From assembly GCF_008041835.1 (NCBI RefSeq), contig NZ_VRYE01000010.1:1-35014 (forward strand): DNA of 35,014 nucleotides, read 5' to 3'. Of this stretch, positions 15,245-23,700 are shown in pieces. The translations under genes were made by a program, and so were the position numbers. The notes under the pieces were generated by a model. That model saw only the letters and a list, made by a program, of their open reading frames with translations. It searched no databases and had not been told where the DNA came from. Every line of letters begins with the position of its first letter. Position 1 is the stretch's first letter. Source of the DNA: Ectopseudomonas mendocina. GTDB taxonomy: Bacteria; Pseudomonadota; Gammaproteobacteria; Pseudomonadales; Pseudomonadaceae.

Positions 15245-16150
15245 TTACCAGTTCTGCACGCCAAACAGCCAGGCCGTGGCCAATGCACCGAGCAGGCACA
15301 ATACGGCGCCACCCGCAGCCTGCCAGTAGAAGCTGCGCGCCAGCTCGTCTTCTCCGCTGTTGGAGAGAATGAACGGCTGCCGCTCACCAGGCTTGGCCAT
15401 CTGATGCTGCGCCGGCTCCAATGCCTTTTGCCGATGCCGGTCTTCAGCCTCCAGTTGCGCAGCCAGTCGCACGCGATTCCATTCCTGCTCATCGAGTTCA
15501 CCGTTGCCGTCGCTGTCAAAACGGCGCAACAGGCCGAGGTAATCGCCCTTCCATTCACGGATCACTTCACCCTGAGCGGCATGCCTGTCGAACCCCTGCT
15601 GCGCCGCGCCACGGGTGCGAAAGTCACCAATGGCATACAAGGGTTGCCCGACATGGAAGCGCTCTTCGGTGTAGCGATAGCGCGTGCCACTGCTGAGAAA
15701 GCCGAGCAATCCCGTCTTGGCCGGCCCCAGCGGGTGGCGCAGGTGACCCTGCCAGACGTCACGCACGGCCGTACGGATCTCGGCACCACGCGGATCGATC
15801 AGGCATTCACCGGTACCATCGACCAGGCGCAGCCAGGCATCACTGGTGCCACTTTCGATCACCCGCCAGCTGCGCTTCTTGCCACTGGAGCGATATTCCT
15901 CGATACGAAAGCGCCACCACAGGCAAGGTTTCCCCGTCAGTGGCCCACGCGGCTGCATATCCGGTAGCGCTTCGAGCACGCCGTAGAGTTCGACATACCC
16001 CTGCGCCGCCGAGCGTATCTTCGAGGTTGGCGTATCGAGCAGGTGGCGCGCCTGCGACCAGCGCCGCAAACACCACCAGGCGCCGCCCAGGCAGGCACCG
16101 AGGGTGAAGCTCAGGGTAAAGAAGAAACCCAGGGGATCGGCCTGCATCAT
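15245..16150 (-). CDS. GIDE-domain membrane protein with an EF-hand loop
   Basis: The 301-residue product has an N-terminal membrane helix (about 8-27), a GIDE/MULAN-like central region (about 40-200, with GPLTGKPCLWWRFRIEEY, WLRLVDGTGECLIDPRGAEI and RYTEERFHVGQPLYAIGDFR) and a C-terminal helix (about 278-296). GIDE domains are shared with the mitochondrial E3 ligase MULAN, but no RING domain is present here. Residues 212-223 read DSDGNGELDEQE, a complete canonical EF-hand calcium-binding loop with acidic or polar residues at 1, 3, 5, 9 and 12. The ATG at 16150 follows the LemA stop by 10 bases; a TTG at 16156 is an alternative start. It probably forms an operon with lemA. Function unknown. 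Confidence 0.83.
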   Translation of the reverse strand: MMQADPLGFFFTLSFTLGACLGGAWWCLRRWSQARHLLDTPTSKIRSAAQGYVELYGVLEALPDMQPRGPLTGKPCLWWRFRIEEYRSSGKKRSWRVIESGTSDAWLRLVDGTGECLIDPRGAEIRTAVRDVWQGHLRHPLGPAKTGLLGFLSSGTRYRYTEERFHVGQPLYAIGDFRTRGAAQQGFDRHAAQGEVIREWKGDYLGLLRRFDSDGNGELDEQEWNRVRLAAQLEAEDRHRQKALEPAQHQMAKPGERQPFILSNSGEDELARSFYWQAAGGAVLCLLGALATAWLFGVQNW

Positions 16151-16160
16151 CGGCAAGTGC

Positions 16161-16733
16161 TCAGCTGAACAGCGACTTCAGATCCACATCAGCCTTTTCT
16201 GCATCGCTGAACACCAGCAACTCGGCAGCCTGGAAGTTGAACAGGCGCGCGACGATCACGTCGGGGAACTGCTCGATGCGCACGTTGTTGAGGTTGACCG
16301 CCTCGTTGTACAGCTCGCGGCGGTCGGCGATGCCGTTCTCCAGACCACTGATGCGCTGCTGCAGGTGCTGGAAGCTGTCATTGGCCTTGAGCTCTGGGTA
16401 GTTCTCGGCCAGCGCGAAGAGCTGACCGAGGCCGGCGCGCAACCCGCTCTCGGCCTTGCCCAGAGCGCCGACATCATGCTGTTCACGGGCACTGGCCACG
16501 GCGCTACGGGCCGTGATCACCCGCTCCAGGGTGGCGCCTTCGTACTGCATGTACTGCTTGCAGGTTTCCACCAGTTTGGGCAGTTCGTCATGACGCTGCT
16601 TGAGCAGCACGTCGATATTCGACCAGGCCTTGCTCACTCCATGCTTGAGGCGCACCAGGCCGTTGTAGAGGGACACCGCGTAGGCGCCGAGCAGGACGAG
16701 GACGACGATAACGATCACGGCGGTCAGGCTCAT
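16161..16733 (-). CDS. LemA family protein
   Basis: The 190-residue product has one N-terminal membrane helix (about 3-20, VIVIVVLVLLGAYAVSLYN) followed by the long-helical LemA domain (about 25-185), with VSKAWSNIDVLLKQRHDELP, ELYNEAVNLNNVRIEQFPD and the terminal ADVDLKSLFS. LemA proteins are widely conserved membrane-anchored helical-bundle proteins without a known enzymatic role. This family is distinct from the LemA/GacS sensor kinase despite the name. GGAG lies about 9 bases before the ATG. It is the promoter-proximal gene of a two-gene unit with the GIDE-like protein, and is divergent from the imelysin-like gene. Confidence 0.92.
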   Translation of the reverse strand: MSLTAVIVIVVLVLLGAYAVSLYNGLVRLKHGVSKAWSNIDVLLKQRHDELPKLVETCKQYMQYEGATLERVITARSAVASAREQHDVGALGKAESGLRAGLGQLFALAENYPELKANDSFQHLQQRISGLENGIADRRELYNEAVNLNNVRIEQFPDVIVARLFNFQAAELLVFSDAEKADVDLKSLFS

Positions 16734-16831
16734 GCAGTTTTCTCCATGCAGAACTGCGTATCAGGTGCTGGCATTCTAGCGGCAGCGATGGCCTTGGGCA
16801 GCGATATCCTGCACAAGGATGAATAATGGCC

Positions 16832-16862
16832 TTTACACATAATGCGAAACATTTGCATTATG
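16832..16862 (+). promoter_or_regulatory. Promoter with overlapping inverted-repeat operator for the imelysin gene
   Basis: TTTACA (16832-16837), 18 bases, then CATTAT (16856-16861) form a plausible promoter. Overlapping it is CATAATGC (16838-16845) and GCATTATG (16855-16862), a perfect 8-bp inverted repeat with 9 bases between. The right half covers the -10 and the left half lies in the spacer, as expected for repressor binding. Within it, 16841-16859 is a 9-1-9 near-palindrome reminiscent of Pseudomonas Fur sites (AATGCGAA...TTTGCATT). Iron regulation fits the imelysin family, but the base-by-base match to the Fur consensus is poor, so the regulator is an inference. Confidence 0.55.
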
Positions 16863-16922
16863 TTGTGGTTTTTCAGGTACCGCCGCGTACCGTCCACATT
16901 CGTACATGCAAAGGACTCCGCC

Positions 16923-18260
16923 ATGATTCGTATGCCCCTGGCCTCCGCCAGCCTGCTGGCCATCGCCATTTCTCTCGCTGGCTGCGGCGAAGACAAAGCC
17001 CCTGCCACCCAGGCTGCAGCGCCTGCCGCCGCCACCGAGAGCGTGGCTCCAGCCACCGCGGCTAAGGTCGACGAGGCAGCGGCGAAGGCCGTGGTCAATC
17101 ATTACGCCGATCTCGCCCTGGCCGTGTTCAGCGACGCCGCGAGCACCGGCAAGGCACTGCAGGCTGCAGTCGATGCGCTGCTCGCCGATCCGAGCGAAGC
17201 GACCCTGAAAGCCGCCCGTGAAGCCTGGCTGGCCGCGCGCGTGCCGTACATGCAGACCGAAGTGTTCCGTTTCGGCAACCCGGTAGTCGACGAGTGGGAA
17301 GGCCAACTCAATGCCTGGCCGCTGGACGAAGGCCTGATCGACTATGTCGCCGACGATTACCAGCACGCGCTGGGCAACCCGGGCGCGCAGGCCAACATCA
17401 TCGCCAACACCGAGATCCAGGTCGGTGAAGACAAGATCGACGTCAGCGAGATCACTGGCGAGCTGCTGGCCAGCCTGAACGAACTGGGCGGTTCCGAAGC
17501 CAACGTCGCCACTGGCTACCACGCCATCGAATTCCTCCTCTGGGGCCAGGACCTGAACGGCACCAACCCTGGCGCCGGCGAGCGCCCCTACACCGACTAC
17601 CTGGTCGGCGAAGGCGCCACCGGTGGTCACAACGAGCGTCGTCGCACTTACCTGAAAGCCGCCACCGACCTGCTGGTCAGCGATCTGGATGAAATGGTCG
17701 AACAGTGGAAAGACGGCGTGGCAGGCAACTACCGCAGCGAGCTGGTCGCCGATTCCGCCGAGAACGGCCTGCGCAAGATGCTGTTCGGCATGGGCAGCCT
17801 GTCCCTCGGCGAGCTGGCTGGCGAGCGCATGAAAGTGGCGCTGGAAGCCAACTCCACCGAAGACGAGCACGACTGCTTCAGCGACAACACCCACAACTCG
17901 CACTTCTACAACGGCAAAGGCATTCGTAACGTCTACCTGGGCGAGTACAAGAAGGTCGACGGCAGCACCCTGACCGGCCCGAGCCTGTCCGAGCTGGTGG
18001 CCAAGATCGATGCCCAGGCCGATGCCACCCTCAAGGCCGACCTGCAGGAAACCGAAGCCAAGCTGCAGGCGCTGGCCGACAGCGCCGAGAAGAACAACGT
18101 GCACTTCGACCAGCTGATCGCGGCCGACAATGCCGAAGGCCAGCAACTGGTGCGTGACGCCATCGCTGCCCTGGTCAAGCAGACCGGCGCCATCGAGCAG
18201 GCTGCAGGCAAGCTGGGCATCGGCGACCTGAACCCGGACACCGCCGACCACGAGTTCTGA
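16923..18260 (+). CDS. icmP: Imelysin-like (peptidase M75) lipoprotein
   Basis: The 445-residue product has a lipoprotein signal: a hydrophobic stretch LASASLLAIAIS and lipobox L18-A19-G20-C21. An Ala/Thr-rich linker leads into the imelysin domain (about 55-430). The family motif GxHxxE is present as GYHAIE (198-203), followed by FLLWGQDLNG. P. aeruginosa IcmP was described as an insulin-cleaving metalloproteinase; other imelysins (EfeO, IrpA types) act in iron uptake, so the true role is debated. The symbol rests on domain and on matching order (sodB, bifA, GIDE, LemA, this gene). The ATG at 16923 follows AAAGGA; an upstream ATG at 16842 lies inside the promoter/operator. Confidence 0.88.
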   Translation: MIRMPLASASLLAIAISLAGCGEDKAPATQAAAPAAATESVAPATAAKVDEAAAKAVVNHYADLALAVFSDAASTGKALQAAVDALLADPSEATLKAAREAWLAARVPYMQTEVFRFGNPVVDEWEGQLNAWPLDEGLIDYVADDYQHALGNPGAQANIIANTEIQVGEDKIDVSEITGELLASLNELGGSEANVATGYHAIEFLLWGQDLNGTNPGAGERPYTDYLVGEGATGGHNERRRTYLKAATDLLVSDLDEMVEQWKDGVAGNYRSELVADSAENGLRKMLFGMGSLSLGELAGERMKVALEANSTEDEHDCFSDNTHNSHFYNGKGIRNVYLGEYKKVDGSTLTGPSLSELVAKIDAQADATLKADLQETEAKLQALADSAEKNNVHFDQLIAADNAEGQQLVRDAIAALVKQTGAIEQAAGKLGIGDLNPDTADHEF

Positions 18261-18279
18261 TCGACGTAGCGGGCTGAAG

Positions 18280-18313
18280 AGCCGGCGCCCCGATAAGGAG
18301 CGCCGGCTTTTTT
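18280..18313 (+). terminator. Rho-independent terminator of the imelysin gene
   Basis: AGCCGGCGC (18280-18288) and GCGCCGGCT (18300-18308) form a perfect 9-bp stem with an 11-base loop, followed by TTTTTT. It lies 19 bp after the stop and just before the large palindrome. Confidence 0.92.
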
Positions 18314-18345
18314 AGGCTCCTCAAATAGTTTGGGGAGAGTGCGGG

Positions 18346-19113
18346 TTGACACCGGACTGGCAAGTTTGTGTGCGTATTGCTCACGGGCTTAGCACTATCC
18401 ATTACCGCGTGTGCTGAGCGTTTGGGTTGCGCCCCTTACGGGCGCCACACCTTGATTCGCTTTGCTCACCCTTCGGGCCAGCCTGCGGCTGTTACTGCGC
18501 TTCGCTACGTTTCTTTGCTTGCCCAAGAAAGGTGTGCCAAAGAAGGGCACCCCGACATTCGGGTTTCGCTACGCGAAACTTCCCTCGCTCCGGCATTGCT
18601 CCGGGGGCCGGCTTACAAGGGCCATCCCTGGCCCTTTAAGCGGGGCCGCCGTCGGTATCTCGCCGCATCCATGCGGCTCGCTCCCCTACGCAACACCTCC
18701 ACTCGGCCTCCTGAAGGGGACCAGGTCGCGAGCTTGCGTAATCTCCACATAGTTAAACTCAGCGGCGTCTGGCTTTTGATCTTTCACCGCGATCTCACAG
18801 ACGACGCTCAAATCCCCTTCAGGAGGCCGAGTGGAATCGCCGTGGAAGGGGTTGAGCGACATGGATGTCGCGAGAGCCACGATGGGCCAGGGATGGCCCT
18901 TCGTGGCGCGCCCCTGGAGCGGTGATGGAACGAGGGAACCCCGGCGCAGCCGGGGCCGGATGAACGGGGGCCCTTCTCTTTGGTTACTTTCTCTTGGGCA
19001 AGCAAGAGAAAGTGACTCGCCCGTAAGGGGCGAAAACCAAACGTTCAGGCGACGCGCTAACGGATAGTGTCAAGCCATCGACAGCTAACACGTAATTGCC
19101 AGTCCGGTGTCAA
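18346..19113. repeat. 768-bp imperfect giant palindrome with 18-bp perfect terminal inverted repeats
   Basis: TTGACACCGGACTGGCAA (18346-18363) recurs inverted and perfect at 19096-19113. Nested inside are further inverted pairs in matching order: 18393-18400 with 19062-19069 (8/8); about 18415-18444 with about 19017-19046 (27 of 30); about 18511-18549 with 18970-19010 (approximate); 18617-18634 with 18884-18901 (18/18); and 18698-18720 with 18813-18835 (23/23). The centre (about 18761-18808) holds a hairpin with a 10 of 11 match. The left arm has about 60 extra bases at 18445-18510. Short open frames inside lack Shine-Dalgarno sites and family resemblance. Similar stretches recur, as I recall, between genes of many pseudomonads, often mis-annotated as hypothetical proteins. 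It sits between the imelysin terminator and the convergent AraC gene. Confidence 0.88.
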
Positions 19114-19159
19114 GCGTATCCTCCCCGCGAGAATGCGAAGAACCTTTTTATCCCTGCTG

Positions 19160-19987
19160 TCAGCTCCGGGCCACCGCGCTGCGATATTCGCCAGGGCTCA
19201 CGCCATAAACCTGCTTGAACTGTCGCGACAAGTGACTCTGATCGGCGAAGCCAAACTGCATCGCCACAGCGACCGCCGTGCAACCCGTCTTTAGCAATGC
19301 CCGCGCCTGCTCCAGGCGACGCTGTTTGAGCCAGGCATGCGGCGGCAAGCCGGTCGCGCGGCGAAATACGCGCGCGAAGTGAAAAGGTGAGAGGTTGACC
19401 GCAGCCGCCAGTTCCTCCAGCGAGGGCGGCTCGATCAGCCGCTCGGCGAGCATCTGCTTGGCACAAGCCACTGCCCAGGGCTCACGCCCAGGCGCAGGTG
19501 GTTCGGCAAGCTGCGCATGGTGCTGAAACAGCAGCAGAATCGCCTCACGCCAGGCCAGTTGCTGCTGCAGCGCCTCAGCACCACCCTCGAGCAGTTGGTG
19601 CAGTTGCAGAAAGGCCGCATGCAAACGTGGATCATGCAGCACGCTGAAGGTAAACGACGGCATGCCGGCCTTGGCCAGCCCCAGCTCATGCAGCGCTCCC
19701 AGTACCTGGGCGTTGTCGGGATAGAAACCGCGATAGCGCCAGCCGTCTTCGTGCGCCTTGGAACCGGTGTGCACTTCGTCCGGGTTGATCAGCACCATAC
19801 TGCCCTGCGGCGCCAGGTGGTCGCAGCCACGGTGGCGAAAGCGCTGGGCGCCATGCTCGATCACGGTAAACACGAAACCTTCATGCACGTGAGGCGCGAA
19901 GCGCTGCTCCAGGTAGCGTGCCTGCAACAGCTCGACCCCGCTCAAGGCGGAGGCCTGCCAGAAGCGGGTCTGCTCGCGGGTCTGCAT
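19160..19987 (-). CDS. AraC-family transcriptional regulator
   Basis: The 275-residue product has an N-terminal AraC-type cupin sensor domain (about 15-150, with FAPHVHEGFVFTVIEHGAQR and GSMVLINPDEVHTGS) and a C-terminal double helix-turn-helix (about 172-270: LEELAAAVNLSPFHFARVFR, then ALLKTGCTAVAVAMQFGFAD and FKQVYGVSPGEYR). It should bind a small ligand and activate a nearby or distant promoter; the ligand is unknown. The ATG at 19987 lies only 5 bases after the GNAT stop on the same strand, so the two genes are probably co-transcribed. This pairing beside the hybrid kinase is also found, as I recall, in P. aeruginosa. Confidence 0.92.
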   Translation of the reverse strand: MQTREQTRFWQASALSGVELLQARYLEQRFAPHVHEGFVFTVIEHGAQRFRHRGCDHLAPQGSMVLINPDEVHTGSKAHEDGWRYRGFYPDNAQVLGALHELGLAKAGMPSFTFSVLHDPRLHAAFLQLHQLLEGGAEALQQQLAWREAILLLFQHHAQLAEPPAPGREPWAVACAKQMLAERLIEPPSLEELAAAVNLSPFHFARVFRRATGLPPHAWLKQRRLEQARALLKTGCTAVAVAMQFGFADQSHLSRQFKQVYGVSPGEYRSAVARS

Positions 19988-19992
19988 GCTGC

Positions 19993-20562
19993 TCAGGCGC
20001 CGAAGCCTGCCTCCATCGCCTCGCGCAGCGCCGGCCACTCCAGATCGGTGATGCTGTACAGCACGGTATCGTCGAGACGGCCATCAGCCAGCCGGCGATG
20101 GTTGCGCAGCAATCCCTCACGGACGGCACCCAGTTTCTCGATGGCACGTTGCGAACGCAGGTTACTGGCGGCGGTTTTCAGTTGTACGCGGACCATGCCC
20201 CAGTTGTCGAAGGCATGCCTGAGCATCAGGTACTTGATGCTGGTATTCAGGCCGCTGCCATGTTGATGACGGTCGAGCCAGGTCCAGCCGATTTCGCAGG
20301 CGGGCAGGCTGTTCATGAAATCAGCGAAACGAGTGGTTCCGACCAGTTCGTCACCCAGGCGAATGACGAAAGGCAAGGCCCGCTGCTCGCGCAGGTCGGC
20401 CAGGGCGCTGCGATACCAGTCCAGTCGCTGCGTGCCGCTCATGTACAACAACGCCTCACGATTGGCTTCGGCCAAGGCGACCAACGCCGGAATGTCAGCG
20501 TCGGCCATGGGTTCCAGGCGCAGAGCGCCACGCTGCAACGTCACCAACTGTGGCTTGAACAT
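19993..20562 (-). CDS. GNAT-family N-acetyltransferase (RimJ/RimL type)
   Basis: The 189-residue product matches the Acetyltransf_3 (RimJ/RimL-like) subgroup of GNAT enzymes, which move an acetyl group from acetyl-CoA to an amine. Visible landmarks are LRLEPMADADIPALVALAEA at the N-terminus, FVIRLGDELVGTTRFADF in the central strand, IGWTWLDRHQHGSGLNTSIK across the acetyl-CoA loop, and VQLKTAASNLRSQRAIEKLG, the subgroup's C-terminal signature (NLRSQRAIEKLGA). The substrate cannot be inferred. GAGGAAG lies just upstream of the ATG at 20562. The gene is divergent from the hybrid kinase gene and co-directional with the AraC gene. Confidence 0.92.
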   Translation of the reverse strand: MFKPQLVTLQRGALRLEPMADADIPALVALAEANREALLYMSGTQRLDWYRSALADLREQRALPFVIRLGDELVGTTRFADFMNSLPACEIGWTWLDRHQHGSGLNTSIKYLMLRHAFDNWGMVRVQLKTAASNLRSQRAIEKLGAVREGLLRNHRRLADGRLDDTVLYSITDLEWPALREAMEAGFGA

Positions 20563-20756
20563 AGAATGCTTCCTCGGGTTCCTTCCTTGGGCACAATCGC
20601 AAACGAGGCAAGCTATCAGGCGCGGCGCTGCTGCACAATCGGCTCTCGCGGCAAGGCACGCCCGCTTGGCTGCGACCTTGGTCGCAGCCGACAGCACCCG
20701 GCTTTGTGCAACACTGCTCTCTGTCGTTTCGTTCCACTGCGTGTTTCGGAGTCTGC

Positions 20757-23700
20757 ATGACGCTGTCACCCGGGCTGATCGCTGCGGTCGCCCTGATCTA
20801 CATGGCCGTTCTTTTCGCCATCGCCTTCTATGGCGACCGCCGCAGCGCACCGATGCCGCCGAAAATCCGTGCCTGGGTCTATTCGCTGTCGCTGGCGGTG
20901 TACTGCACCAGCTGGACGTTCTTCGGCGCCGTCGGCCAGGCCGCCGAGCAACTGTGGTCATTCCTGCCGATCTACCTCGGCCCGATCATCCTGCTGCTGA
21001 CCATGCCCTGGGCGCTGCAGAAGATGGTGATGATCAGCAAGCAGGAGAACATCACCTCCATCGCCGACTTCATTGCCGCGCGCTACGGTAAATCGCAGGC
21101 ACTGGCCATCGTCGTGGCGCTGATCTGCCTGGTCGGCGTGCTGCCCTATATCGCCCTGCAACTCAAGGGCATCGTGCTGGGGGTCAATCTGCTGATCGGT
21201 ATCGACCCGCAGTCCATCGGTACCAGCGCCCAGGATACGGCGCTGATCGTATCGCTGGCTCTGGCGCTGTTCACCATCCTCTTCGGCACGCGCAACCTCG
21301 ATGTCACCGAGCACCATCGCGGCATGGTGCTGGCCATCGCATTCGAATCACTGGTCAAGCTGCTGGCATTTCTTGCGGTAGGCGCCTTCGTTACTTTCGG
21401 CTTGTACAACGGCTTCGACGACCTGCTGGAGCAGGCGCACAACACCGCCGAGCTGGACGCGTTCTGGAACGAAGCGATCAACTGGCCAGCCATGCTGGTG
21501 CAGACCGGCATGGCCATGATCGCCATCGTCTGCCTGCCACGGCAATTCCATGTCACCGTAGTGGAAAACATCGAACCCCGGGATCTGCGCCTGGCGCGCT
21601 GGGTGTTCCCGGCCTACCTGGTGCTGGCCGCGCTGTTCGTGGTGCCCATCGCCCTGGCTGGCCAGATGCTGTTGCCGGCGGGCATCACCCCGGACTCCTT
21701 CGTCATCAGCCTGCCACTGGCCGAGGCGCATCCGGGCCTGGCCGTACTCGCCTTCATCGGCGGCGCCTCGGCCGCTACCGGCATGGTGATCGTCGCCTCC
21801 GTGGCCTTGTCGACCATGATTTCCAACGACATGCTGCTGCCCTGGCTGCTGCGCAGGCAGAACACCGAGCGGCCTTTCGAGGCCTTTCGTCACTGGATGC
21901 TCACCGCCCGCCGGGTCAGCATCGTGCTCATTCTGCTGCTGGCTTACGTCTGCTATCGCCTGCTCGGTGAAGGCACCAGCCTGGCCACCATTGGCCAGGT
22001 CTCGTTCGCTGCCATCGGCCAACTGGCACCGGCCATGTTCGGTGCACTGGTGTGGAAACAGGCCAACCGCCGTGGCGTGTTCGCCGGCCTGATCCTGGGT
22101 GCCGTGCTCTGGTTCTACACCCTGGTGCTGCCGCTGGCGGCACGTGGCATGGGCTGGTCACTGGAGAGCTTCCCCGCTCTCACCACCCTGCTCTACACCC
22201 CCATCGGCCTGCAGGTCGACCCGTTGACGCGTGGCGTGGTGTTGTCGCTGGCCGGCAACATGCTGCTGTTCGCCTGGGTGTCCTGGTTCTCGCGCACGCG
22301 GGTTTCCGAACACTGGCAAGCCGGGCGCTTCATCGGTCATGACCTCGGCACCAAACCCAGCAGCCGCAGCCTGCTGGCGGTGCAGGTAGCCGACCTGCTG
22401 GCACTCTCCAGCCGCTTCGTCGGCGAAGAACGTGCGCGCCAGAGTTTCACCCGCTTCGCCCTGCGCCAGAACAAAGGCAAGGATTTCGACCCCAACCAGC
22501 CGGCCAACAGCGAGTGGATCGCCCATACCGAGCGCCTGCTCGCCGGCGTGCTCGGCGCCTCCTCGACCCGCGCGGTGGTCAAGGCGGCCATCGAGGGCCG
22601 CGAGATGCAGGTCGAGGATGTGGTGCGCATCGTCGACGAAGCCAGCGAGGTGCTGCAGTTCAACCGCGCCCTGCTGCAGGGCGCAATCGAGAACATCACC
22701 CAGGGCATCAGCGTGGTCGATCAGAACCTGCGCCTGGTGGCCTGGAATCACCGATATCTGGAATTGTTCGATTACCCCGAAGGGTTGATCTACGTCGGCC
22801 GGCCGATTGCCGAGATCATCCGTTTCAACGCCGAGCGCGGCATGCTCGGCAGTGGCGATCTGGAGGAGAACGTCGCCAAACGCCTGTACTGGATGCGCCA
22901 GGGCACCGCGCACAGCTATGAACGGGTGTTCCCCAATGGCCGGGTGATCGAATTGATCGGCAACCCCATGCCGGGTGGCGGTTTCGTCATGAGTTTCACC
23001 GACATTACCGAATTCCGCGAGGCCGAACGCGCCCTCAAGGAAGCCAACGAGAGCCTCGAACGCCGCGTTGCCGAGCGCACCCATGAGCTGTCGCAACTGA
23101 ACCTGGCGCTGAGCGAAGCCAAGGCCCATGCCGAGGCGGCCAATCAGTCGAAGACGCGCTTCCTGGCCGCCGTCAGCCATGACCTGATGCAGCCGCTGAA
23201 TGCTGCCCGGCTGTTCTCCGCCGCACTGTCTTATCAGGACGAGGCCCTGCCCGGCGAGGCCCAGGAACTGGTGCGGCACCTGGACAGCTCACTGCGCTCG
23301 GCCGAAGACCTGATCACCGACCTGCTGGATATCTCGCGCCTGGAAAACGGGCGCATCACTCCGGATCGTCATCCCTTCGCGCTCGCCAGCCTGTTCGATA
23401 CCCTGGCCGCCGAGTTTGGTGTGCTGGCTGGCGAACAGGATATCGACCTGCGCGTCCACGGCAGCCGGCAGTGGATCGACAGCGATATCAAACTGCTGCG
23501 CCGGATCCTGCAGAACTTCCTGACCAACGCTTTTCGCTATGCCAAGGGCCGTGTGGTGCTGGGTGTGCGCCGTGAAGGCAAGCAACTGCGCCTGGAGGTC
23601 TGGGATCGCGGCATGGGCATTCCCGAAGACAAACGCAAGGTGATCTTCGAAGAATTCAAGCGTCTGGACAGCCACCAGACCCGCGCCGAAAAAGGCCTCG

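Noticed and set aside
16842..16922. Longer N-terminus for the imelysin lipoprotein from ATG 16842
   Set aside because: It would place the promoter and operator inside the gene and put 27 residues ahead of a good lipoprotein signal; ATG 16923 has the Shine-Dalgarno.
18368..18925. Open frame of 185 codons, and several shorter ones, inside the palindrome
   Set aside because: They lie wholly in the inverted-repeat structure, lack a Shine-Dalgarno, and show low-complexity sequence without family resemblance. They are of the type often mis-annotated in such repeats.
22158..23279. 373-codon open frame antisense to the hybrid kinase gene
   Set aside because: Shadow frame; the sense product is a continuous multi-domain kinase.
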